This document shows positions 8,502 through 15,692 of a DNA stretch of 64,000 nt, in pieces. The translations under genes were made by a program, and so were the position numbers. The notes below the pieces were generated by a model. It ran no database searches and was not told the DNA's origin. It saw only the letters and a list, made by a program, of their open reading frames with translations. This DNA is from Stutzerimonas azotifigens DSM 17556 (GTDB lineage: Bacteria > Pseudomonadota > Gammaproteobacteria > Pseudomonadales > Pseudomonadaceae): the NCBI RefSeq assembly GCF_000425625.1, contig NZ_AUDU01000028.1, positions 62,001 through 126,000 on the forward strand, in the 5' to 3' direction. The stretch's first letter is position 1, and each line of letters begins with the position of its first letter.

Positions 8502-8638
8502 GGCCTGCCTCCTCCGACGAACGCTCATGAGAAGTGACTGTTCGATGATCGGGGGCATTCCCCGGGTTTGACGGACGGTCGTTCGTAGCAGCCGTCGTAC
8601 CAGGAAGGCCGGTAACCCAGCGGACTGCCGCCATGCAT

Positions 8639-8668
8639 CCAACCGTCGTACCGGCGCAGGCCGGTACG
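8639..8668 (+). repeat. Short palindromic repeat (GTACCGGCGCAGGCCGGTAC)
   Basis: The bases contain a near-perfect palindrome built on TACCGG-cgcag-CCGGTA. A matching copy in opposite orientation lies at 41419-41444 downstream of the TRAP-binding-protein gene. Translated by chance it gives VVPAQAGTQ, a well-known signature of this repeat type rather than protein. Confidence 0.6.
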
Positions 8669-8789
8669 CAGAAGGGCAATGCCCGAGGCATCGCCCTCCC
8701 CGTCGCCGGCGGGGAACATGCGTCGCCGGCGGCCGGTCTCCTGCTCATCGGGCGCCGGATCCTCGCGTCCGTGCGTCGGAGCGCCCTTC

Positions 8790-9026
8790 ATGCATGCATC
8801 GCCAGAGAACGCCTGCAACAGTTCGCCCGCCAGCAGGCGATCGCCCCGCGCGAGGACATCGCCGCCGCGTTGCGCGAGTACGCCGAGCCGCTGCCGGCAC
8901 TCGGCGACGAGGCGTTCGGCGCGCTTTTCGACCGCTACGGCGACGCCCGCAGTTCTGGGCCATGTACCACTGCCGGGCCGGCCGGCGAGCGATCACGAAG
9001 ACGACACCTTTCCCTTCGGAGTCTGA
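8790..9026 (+). pseudogene. Relic of an erythromycin esterase family gene
   Basis: Two pieces in different frames look like the two ends of one erythromycin-esterase-family protein. The N-terminal piece (frame through 8799-8953) reads ARERLQQFARQQAI ... FGALFDRYGDAR, which in intact proteins runs directly into the active-site LLGEATHG region. The last piece, ending at the TGA 9024-9026, reads DDTFPFGV, resembling the family C-terminus. The roughly 1.1 kb expected between them is absent, so this is best explained by an internal deletion. Such genes commonly neighbour the phosphoribosyltransferase and hydrolase found on either side. Moderate confidence: the remnants are short. Confidence 0.5.
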
Positions 9027-9028
9027 CC

Positions 9029-9703
9029 ATGGACATCTCCCCCGCTTCCTCGCCCCTGTTCGCCGACCGCCGCGAAGCCGGCCAGGTGCTGGTCAAGGTG
9101 CTGCGGCCGATGCTCACGGAAACGCCGGTGGTGCTCGCCCTGCCGCGCGGCGGCGTGCCGGTGGCCTTCGAGATCGCCGAGGCGTTCCAGGCGCCGCTGG
9201 ATCTGATCATGGTGCGCAAGATCGGGGCGCCCGGGCACGAGGAGTACGCGGTCGGCGCGGTGGTCGACGGCCCCAGCCCGCGCTGGGTGGTCGACCAGGA
9301 TGCGCTGGACTACTTCGCCACGCCGCCCGGCTGGTTCGAGCAGGAGAAGGCGCGCCAGCTCGAGGAGATCGAGCGCCGACGCGCGAAATACTGCGCCGGG
9401 CGACCGCCGGTGCCGGTGGCCGGGCGCGAGGTGGTGGTGGTCGACGACGGCGTGGCCACCGGCAGCACCGCGCGCGTGGCGCTCATGGCGCTGGCCGATG
9501 CCGGGCCCAGCCGGCTGATCTTCGCCGCACCGGTCGGCGCGCCGGAGTCGCTGGCGCAACTGCGCCCACTGGCCGACGAGCTGGCCTGCCCGTTCGCCCC
9601 GGAGGGTTTTCGCGCGGTCGGCCGGCATTACCAGCGCTTCGACCAGACCAGCGACGAGGAGGTCATCGAGCTGCTGAACCGCGCCGATGCCTGGCGCGGC
9701 TGA
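9029..9703 (+). CDS. Phosphoribosyltransferase family protein
   Basis: A 224-aa type I phosphoribosyltransferase-fold protein. The PRPP-binding loop VVVVDDGVATGSTARVAL is intact, and LPRGGVPVAFEIAE and MVRKIGAPGHEEYAVGAV are characteristic of a subgroup found fused or adjacent to erythromycin esterase and dienelactone hydrolase domains. Its acceptor substrate is unknown. Start ATG 9029 has GGAG 8 bases upstream, overlapping the end of the esterase relic, which implies it was formerly the downstream gene of that operon. Confidence 0.85.
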   Translation: MDISPASSPLFADRREAGQVLVKVLRPMLTETPVVLALPRGGVPVAFEIAEAFQAPLDLIMVRKIGAPGHEEYAVGAVVDGPSPRWVVDQDALDYFATPPGWFEQEKARQLEEIERRRAKYCAGRPPVPVAGREVVVVDDGVATGSTARVALMALADAGPSRLIFAAPVGAPESLAQLRPLADELACPFAPEGFRAVGRHYQRFDQTSDEEVIELLNRADAWRG

Positions 9704-9719
9704 CGCCACGCAAGTTGGC

Positions 9720-9886
9720 AGGCTGTTGAAAACCACCTGCGTTGCCATCGCGGCGTTAAAAACAGGCCCGGGCGCGAGTCCGATCCAAATGCTCATTTAC
9801 AACTCGTAAACTGCGCTTCTTCGCCTGCTTTTGCAGGGCCGCCACCGGCCTTGCGCAGCCTACCTCGCCGAGGTTTTTCAACGGCC
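9720..9886 (+). repeat. ~165-bp repeat with GTTGAAAA / TTTTTCAAC ends
   Basis: An element filling the gap between convergent genes. It starts GGCTGTTGAAAA (9721) and ends TTTTTCAACGGCC (9886), giving imperfect terminal inverted repeats, with ACTCGTAAACTGCGCTTCTTCGCC-like interior as seen in repeated elements of pseudomonads. It may also act as a bidirectional terminator. Confidence 0.65.
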
Positions 9887-9888
9887 AG

Positions 9889-10533
9889 TCAGAGGGCGCG
9901 GTCGAAGAAGGTGTCGAGCCCGCAGCGCTGCGCCAGGGTCACGGTGTAGGCACGCGCCTCCTCGGGCCACTGCACCGCCTTGACCACGCTCAGGCTGCGC
10001 AGCATGGGGAACAGCGTGACGTCGTCCCAGCGCGGGTGCTTGTGGGTCGGCGTCAGGTCGATGATCTGCGGCAGACGCTGCAGGTGCGCATCCACCTCGC
10101 GCGCCTTGGCCTCGGTATTGGCCAGGGCCTCGTCGAAGTCGCCGATGGTGTGGGTCTTCTTCTCGCGGAAGTGCTGGTAGGCCGAGGGGGTGGCGAATTC
10201 GGCCAGGCCGATGCGGGTCCAGCGCGGGTAGCCGAGGTACTGCAGGGTCGGCACGAAGGGCTCGAGCCATTCGTTCACGGCGGGGCTGTCGGGTTCGCGG
10301 ATCAGCGGCTGGCCGTCCAGCCGGTCGAGGTAACGGGCGATCTCCATGCTGTCGGCCATGGGCGTGCCGTCGTCGAGCACCAGCACCGGGATCTGGTGCT
10401 TGCCGATCAGGCGGGCGATGGTCTGCTCGTCGTCGGCCGGCAGCACCTCCTGCGCGGCCTTGATTCCCTTGAGGTTCAGCAACATGCGCACGCGGGCGCT
10501 GAAGGGGCAGTGTTCGTAGTAGTAGAGCTTCAT
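9889..10533 (-). CDS. grxB: Glutaredoxin 2 (GrxB)-like GST-fold protein, active site CPFS
   Basis: A 214-aa protein with the Grx2 architecture: N-terminal thioredoxin/GST fold (MKLYYYEHCPFS, then IPVLVLDDG and a cis-Pro region) and an all-helical C-terminal domain containing LPQIIDLTPTHKHPRW. E. coli Grx2 has CPYC; here the second Cys is Ser (Cys9-Pro-Phe-Ser12), so dithiol disulfide reduction is unlikely and a monothiol or GST-like reaction with glutathione is expected. Start ATG 10533 has GGAGG upstream. It stands alone on the minus strand. Confidence 0.85.
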   Translation of the reverse strand: MKLYYYEHCPFSARVRMLLNLKGIKAAQEVLPADDEQTIARLIGKHQIPVLVLDDGTPMADSMEIARYLDRLDGQPLIREPDSPAVNEWLEPFVPTLQYLGYPRWTRIGLAEFATPSAYQHFREKKTHTIGDFDEALANTEAKAREVDAHLQRLPQIIDLTPTHKHPRWDDVTLFPMLRSLSVVKAVQWPEEARAYTVTLAQRCGLDTFFDRAL

Positions 10534-10710
10534 GGTCTGGCCTCCAGGCAGGGCTTACCGAGAGTGACCCGTGCAGGCGGCAGGGGTTTCGGGCGCCGGG
10601 CGGGGCACGGACCGGCGGAAATCGCCGCGCCCATTCGGGCCGTTGCGCCCGAACCCGGGTGGGTGCCGCCGTTCTACTGAGGCAGTCATCCCGTCAGCCG
10701 AGGAGGCATC

Positions 10711-12186
10711 ATGGTCGCGTTATCCGCAACCCCCGACTGCTGCTGGACCGCCAGCGCCCCACGCAACGACTTTCCGCGCCTGACCGGCGTCAACGACTGC
10801 GACGTGGTGGTGGTCGGCGCCGGCATCGTCGGGCTGACCGCCGCCCTGACCCTGTGCGAGGCCGGCAAGTCCGTCGTGGTGCTGGAGGCCCGCGAGGTGG
10901 GCCGCCAGGTCACCGGCCGCTCGACGGCGAAGATCACCACCCAGCACGCGCTGATCTACCGGCACCTGATCGACACCTTCGGCCAGGACCTGGCGCAGTG
11001 CTACGCCGATGCCAACCGCGAGGCGGTGGAGAAGATCCGCCGCTGGATCGACGAACACCACATCGCCTGCGACTACCAGCGCCAGTCGGCCTACGCCTAC
11101 GCCTGCACCGTGGAAGGGCGCTCGGCCATCGAGCGCGAGGCCGAGGCGGCCCGTTGCCTGGGCTTCCCGGCGCGGGTGCTGATGCGTGCGCCGCTGCCCT
11201 TCGCGACCACCGGCGCGCTGGAGTTTCCCGACCAGGCGCAGTTCAACCCGGCCAGCTACCTGGTGGGCCTGGCAGCCGCGGTGCAGGCCCGCCGGGGGCG
11301 CATCCACCAGCACACGCGGGCACAGAGCTTCGAGCACGGCGGGCGCTGGCAGGTCGGCTTCGAGGGCGGCACGGTCAGCGCCGACAAGGTCGTTGTCGCC
11401 ACCCACATGCCGGTGCAGACGCCGGTCGACTACATCAGCCCCTCGCAGCCGCGCTGCCATGTGGCGATCGCCTTCCGCCCGCAGGAGGGCGCGCAGGTCG
11501 AAGGGATGTTCATCGCGGTTGACGAGCCGACCCACTCGATCCGCATGGGCCGCGACGCCGAGGGCCCGCTCATGGTGGTGCTCGGCCCGCGCTTCAACAC
11601 CGGCCAGGACGGCGACGTGGCGCGGCGCTTCGTCGAGCTGGAAGCCTGGGCGCGCGACAACCTGCTGGTGACCGAGCCGGTCTGGCGCTGGTGCAACGAG
11701 GATTACGACACCGCGGACCGCATGGCCTACGTCGGCGAGCCGGACCCCGAGCAGGCGCCCGGCTACTTCGTCGCCACCGGTTTCAACGCCTGGGGCATCA
11801 GCAACGGGACTGCCGCCGGCCTGGGTATCGCCCGCCAGATCGTCACCGGCCGCCGCCCCTGGGCCTCGCTCTACGACCCCAGGCGGCCGATGCCGGACGA
11901 CTTCAACCAGAGCGGCGACAGCCAGTCCCAGGTGGACGACCTGCAGGCGCTCGGCCTCGGCCAGGGCGGAGTGATCAGCCGCGGCGACGAGAAGATCGCC
12001 GTCTGGCGCGACGACGCCGGCACCCTGCATGCGGTCTCGGCCGCCTGCACGCACATGGGCTGCACGGTCACCTGGAACAATGCCGACCGCACCTGGGACT
12101 GCCCCTGCCACGGCTCGATCTTCCAGGCCGACGGCGACGTCATCCACGGCCCGGCGCGCGAGCCGCTGGCCAGGCGCGAAGTTTAG
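10711..12186 (+). CDS. FAD-dependent oxidoreductase with C-terminal Rieske domain
   Basis: A 491-aa fusion. Residues about 28-380 are a DAO-type FAD domain (DVVVVGAGIVGLTAAL dinucleotide motif; GYFVATGFNAWGISNGTAAG near the end). The last ~90 residues are a Rieske [2Fe-2S] domain with CTHMGC and CPCHGS ligands (2 Cys + 2 His). The organisation resembles B. subtilis YhfW. The substrate is unknown; electrons probably move between FAD and the Rieske cluster. No Tat or Sec signal is visible, so it is cytoplasmic. Start ATG 10711 has GAGGAGG upstream. It converges on the following fusion gene with a 9-base gap. Confidence 0.88.
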   Translation: MVALSATPDCCWTASAPRNDFPRLTGVNDCDVVVVGAGIVGLTAALTLCEAGKSVVVLEAREVGRQVTGRSTAKITTQHALIYRHLIDTFGQDLAQCYADANREAVEKIRRWIDEHHIACDYQRQSAYAYACTVEGRSAIEREAEAARCLGFPARVLMRAPLPFATTGALEFPDQAQFNPASYLVGLAAAVQARRGRIHQHTRAQSFEHGGRWQVGFEGGTVSADKVVVATHMPVQTPVDYISPSQPRCHVAIAFRPQEGAQVEGMFIAVDEPTHSIRMGRDAEGPLMVVLGPRFNTGQDGDVARRFVELEAWARDNLLVTEPVWRWCNEDYDTADRMAYVGEPDPEQAPGYFVATGFNAWGISNGTAAGLGIARQIVTGRRPWASLYDPRRPMPDDFNQSGDSQSQVDDLQALGLGQGGVISRGDEKIAVWRDDAGTLHAVSAACTHMGCTVTWNNADRTWDCPCHGSIFQADGDVIHGPAREPLARREV

Positions 12187-12195
12187 CTAGCGCCG

Positions 12196-14346
12196 TCAGC
12201 GCCGCCCGCCGCCGAGCCGCCAGCGGTGCAGGCGCTCGGCCCAGCGCAGGGCGCGCGCCGGGCGGCGCTGCTGGCGCCAGACGTCGGCCACCGCCCGGCT
12301 GGCCTCGCCCAGGGTGGCGCCGAGCTGCACGGTGTCGGCCAGCTTGTTCAGCCCGAGCTTGTGCTTCATCGCCACGACGAAGCCGGCCAGGGTCTCGCTG
12401 GCCTGCTCGCCGACGATGGTGACGCCGAGGATGCGGTCCCCGCCCTGTTCGATGAGCACCTTGACGAAGCCCTGGTCGGCGCCCTCGGCGATCGCCCCGG
12501 CCAGCGCCCCGAGGTCGAGCCGGATCACCTCGAATTCGACCCCCTGCGCCTTCGCCTCGACATCGGTCAGCCCGACCGTGGCCACTTCCGGGCTGGTGAA
12601 CACCGCGCGCGGGATCACCCGCTCGCTCACCGCGAAGCGCTTGAATTCGCCGAACAGGGCATTGACCGCGGCGTACCAGGCCTGGTGCTCGGCCACGTGG
12701 GGCGCGCCGTAGGGGCCGGCCACGCTGCCCACCGCATAGATGTTCGGGTAGCGGGTCGACAGGTATTCGTCGACTTCCAGGGTGCCGTCGTCGGCGCAGC
12801 CCAGGCCCAGTGCGTCCAGGCCCAGCCCTTCGATGTCGGCGTTCTGCCCGAGCGCCAGCACCACCCGGTCGAACGCGAGCGCCGGCTCGCCCTCGTCGCC
12901 GTCACGGCAGACTAGCCGGTGCCCGCCCTCGCCGGGCTCGACGCGCAGCGGCGAGAGGCCGAGCCGCAGCTCGACGCCATCGGCACGCAGCGCGGCGGTC
13001 ACCGCCTGGGCCGCTTCCGGATCCTCTTCCTCGAGCAGCGCCTCCCGCTCACTGACCAGCGTGACCCGGCAACCAAGGCGCTGGAAGGCCTGGGCGAACT
13101 CGCAGGCGCCGGCGCCGTTGCCGAGCACCAGCAGGCGCCCGGGGCGCTCGCGCAGGTCCCAGAGGTTGTCGCAGGTCAGCGGCTCGATGGCGTCGAGCCC
13201 GGGAATCGGCGGCACCCACGGGCGGCTGCCGGTGGCGATGACGATGGCGCGGGTGGTCAGGGTGCGACCGTCCACCTCGACCGTCCACGGCGAGCCGAGC
13301 CGGGCATGGGCCATGACCACCTCCACGCCCAGACGGGTGTAGTGCTCGGCCGAGACGCCGCCCATCGCCTGCTCGGCGAGACGCCGCACCTCGGTCATCA
13401 CCTCGGCGAAGTCCGCCTCCCCGATCCGCTGCCCGTGCCCCAGCCGCTGGCCGTGGCGCAGCGCGTGGGCGAGGTTCGCCGAACGGCACAGCGCGCGCGC
13501 CGGCAGGCCACCCTCGTGCACCGCCACGCCACCCAGGCGCTGGCGTTCGACCAGGCTCACCCGCGCCTTCAGCGAGGCGGCGATGCGCGCCGTGGACAGC
13601 CCGCCGGTGCCGCCGCCGACCACCACCAGGTTGCGCTCGAAGCGTTTCGGCCGCTGCCAGCCGCGGTAGGCCTGGCGCGCCTTGTAAGAGGTCAGCAGGC
13701 GGGTCGCCAGCAGTGGGAACACCGCCAGCAGCACCAGGGTGCTGATCATGCCCGGCGAGAGGATGCCCGACAGCGAATCGATGCGTACCAGCTGGCGCCC
13801 GGCATTCACGTAGATGGCGTGGCCGGGCAGCATGCCCAGCTGGGTGGTCCACCAGAAGGTCCACAGGCCCACGCGCGTCAGCCCCAGCGCCGGGTTCAGC
13901 AGCACGAAGGGCACCAGCGGGATCAGCCGCAGCGAGATCAGGTAGAAGCTGCCGTCGCGCGCCAGGCCCTTGTTGATGCCGGTGATCTGCTTGCCGAAAC
14001 GCCGCTGGATCCAGTCGCGCAGCATGAAGCGGCTGATCAGCATCGCCGCCACGGCGCCGATGTTGGAGGAGAAGGACACCAGCAGCGTGCCTTCCACCAG
14101 CCCGAACAGCGCCCCGGCCAGCAGGGTCAGCACCACGGTGCCGGGAAACGACAGCGCGGTGAGCAGCGCGTAGACCACGAAGAACACGCTGCGCGCCCAC
14201 CAGGGATAGGCCTGCACCTGCGCGTGCAGGGCGCCGCTGTTGGCCTTGATCGATTCGAGGGTCAGGTACTGGCCGAGGTCGAAGGTGAAGAAGGCCGCCA
14301 CCGCCGCGGCCAGCACGGCCAGGAGAATCAGCCGGGAGGCGTTCAT
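12196..14346 (-). CDS. TVP38/VTT membrane domain fused to a degenerate FAD/NAD disulfide-oxidoreductase domain
   Basis: A 716-aa two-part protein. Residues 1 to about 230 are a DedA/VTT (TVP38/TMEM64, SNARE-associated) membrane domain with its conserved FPGTVVLTLLAGALFG and LRLIPLVPFVLLNPALGLT loops. From about residue 235 there is a dihydrolipoamide dehydrogenase/mercuric-reductase-like domain (NLVVVGGGTGGLSTA; second nucleotide motif LLVLGNGAGACEFAQ; ATGSRPWVPPIPG; IYAVGSVAG). The redox-active motif, normally GGTCxNxGCxPSKAL, reads GGVAVHEGGLPARAL: both cysteines are gone. The C-terminal HPTxxE is replaced by GATLGE, so the catalytic His is gone too. FAD and NAD(P) binding seem intact. It may have become an NAD(P)H-quinone type enzyme or a sensor; that is inference. 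Confidence 0.88.
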   Translation of the reverse strand: MNASRLILLAVLAAAVAAFFTFDLGQYLTLESIKANSGALHAQVQAYPWWARSVFFVVYALLTALSFPGTVVLTLLAGALFGLVEGTLLVSFSSNIGAVAAMLISRFMLRDWIQRRFGKQITGINKGLARDGSFYLISLRLIPLVPFVLLNPALGLTRVGLWTFWWTTQLGMLPGHAIYVNAGRQLVRIDSLSGILSPGMISTLVLLAVFPLLATRLLTSYKARQAYRGWQRPKRFERNLVVVGGGTGGLSTARIAASLKARVSLVERQRLGGVAVHEGGLPARALCRSANLAHALRHGQRLGHGQRIGEADFAEVMTEVRRLAEQAMGGVSAEHYTRLGVEVVMAHARLGSPWTVEVDGRTLTTRAIVIATGSRPWVPPIPGLDAIEPLTCDNLWDLRERPGRLLVLGNGAGACEFAQAFQRLGCRVTLVSEREALLEEEDPEAAQAVTAALRADGVELRLGLSPLRVEPGEGGHRLVCRDGDEGEPALAFDRVVLALGQNADIEGLGLDALGLGCADDGTLEVDEYLSTRYPNIYAVGSVAGPYGAPHVAEHQAWYAAVNALFGEFKRFAVSERVIPRAVFTSPEVATVGLTDVEAKAQGVEFEVIRLDLGALAGAIAEGADQGFVKVLIEQGGDRILGVTIVGEQASETLAGFVVAMKHKLGLNKLADTVQLGATLGEASRAVADVWRQQRRPARALRWAERLHRWRLGGGRR

Positions 14347-14578
14347 TCGTGCGCGAACCGGCTCGGCCCAAGCGCGGGACGGTACGGGACGGGATGACGT
14401 CGGGTTCTACGGCTGGGGTGCATCGCGGGGCGGCTCTCATGCGGTTCAAGCGTTGGAGCCTGGAAGCGTGCCGGCGTTCCGACCGGACCGGTCGCCACCG
14501 GCGTTCAGTCTGGCCAGGCGCCCGGAAGCGACGGGACAGAGGCTCGGCGAGCGACCGGCCCGCCGAGTCTGGCGTCGA

Positions 14579-14992
14579 TCAGACGCCCTGGGAAATACCC
14601 GAGACCGCCTTTCCGGCCGTCTGGTCGTTGGCTGCGACGGCGACGTCGGCCAGCGCGATGATGCCCACCAGGCGCTTGTCCCGGTTCACTACCGGCAGGC
14701 GATGCAACTGGACGTCCGCCATGTTGTGGGCGATCTCCTGAATGTCCTGGTCATCGAAGCAGTACTTGACGTCATTGGTCATGACTTCACGGACATTGGT
14801 ATCGGGACCCTTCCCTTCGCAGACGGCCCGCGTGACGATGTCGCGATCGGTGACCATGCCGACCAGCCGCTCGCCATCGCTGACCGGCAGCGAGCCGACG
14901 TCGCCGTCAGTCATCATTTTCGCCGCATCGCGGATCGTGGTTTCGGGGCGGACCATCCTCACTTCGCGGGTCATGCATTCAGCGACTTTCAT
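14579..14992 (-). CDS. Tandem CBS-domain protein
   Basis: A 137-aa protein made of two CBS domains (about residues 7-58 and 72-128), seen from MTREVRMVRPETTIRDAA, GSLPVSDGERLVGMVTDRDI, VMTNDVKYC and HRLPVVNRDKRLVGIIALAD. Stand-alone CBS pairs bind adenine nucleotides and regulate partner proteins; the partner is unknown. Start ATG 14992 has GGAGGT upstream. It is followed on its 5' side by the DUF2267 gene on the same strand, so the two may share a transcript. Confidence 0.9.
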   Translation of the reverse strand: MKVAECMTREVRMVRPETTIRDAAKMMTDGDVGSLPVSDGERLVGMVTDRDIVTRAVCEGKGPDTNVREVMTNDVKYCFDDQDIQEIAHNMADVQLHRLPVVNRDKRLVGIIALADVAVAANDQTAGKAVSGISQGV

Positions 14993-15032
14993 AGGTGACC
15001 TCCGGGCGCCGCGCAGCGCCGTTGATGAGTGG

Positions 15033-15464
15033 CTACGCGGCCTGTCTGGGCCACAGGTCGCGCATCTCGGCCGGAAACATCCCGGCCAGCTTTTCCGATT
15101 CCCTCGGCTCGATATGGCGAGCCAACACCTCGAACACCGCCTTGGCCGCCTGTTCCGGATCGACCTCGAGGTTGGTCACCGCACCATGGACCTTGGCCAT
15201 GAAGGCTTCGCGCGTACGCTCCCTGCTCGGCGTCTCGGCGGGATGGAAGCCGTCGTAGAAGATTCCACGGATCAACACCGGCAACTGCGCGGAAAGATGC
15301 GCCGCGTTGTCCGTGCCGATGCGATCTCGCAGGCTGATCAGCACCGCGCGCAAAGCCTGGTAGGCCTCTTCCTCGCTGCCCGTTCCCAGCCGCTCGCTGA
15401 TTTCGTTGAGCCAGATTTCGGTCTGCTGGACCGTCCTGCCCAGCACTTCGACGTTCATGGGCAT
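15033..15464 (-). CDS. DUF2267 domain protein
   Basis: A 143-aa soluble protein of the DUF2267 family, recognised from EEEAYQALRAVLISLRDRIG, AHLSAQLPVLIRGIFYDGF and the helical C-terminal half. No biochemical role is established; such genes often occur with CBS, universal-stress and KGG-type stress genes. ATG 15464 is preceded by AGAGGAG at about 9 bases; ATG 15458 in frame is possible. Confidence 0.82.
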   Translation of the reverse strand: MPMNVEVLGRTVQQTEIWLNEISERLGTGSEEEAYQALRAVLISLRDRIGTDNAAHLSAQLPVLIRGIFYDGFHPAETPSRERTREAFMAKVHGAVTNLEVDPEQAAKAVFEVLARHIEPRESEKLAGMFPAEMRDLWPRQAA

Positions 15465-15692
15465 CGTCTCGACTCCTCTTTTGTGAAGGGCAGGCCGATG
15501 GACCCGGTGCCTTCGGTGACGTTCGAGCGGGCCGGCGACCTTCCCGATGAGCGCTAGAACTGCCCGCCGCTCATCCGCCCCGGAGATTTCCTGGAACGCC
15601 GTCAGTCCCGCATGGCCGAATGAAAACCGATCAATGGCGCAACCCGCCGTCGTTCCATCGTCGATCCGCCCCCGCCACGGAGACCGCCGCCC

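Noticed and set aside
8525-8818. Small open frames around the short palindrome
   Set aside because: VVPAQAGTQ-like peptides come from the repeat itself; no start site or conservation is apparent.
14347-14578. Riboswitch or RNA gene in the gap upstream of the VTT fusion
   Set aside because: No conserved structure or motif could be recognised in the 232 bases.
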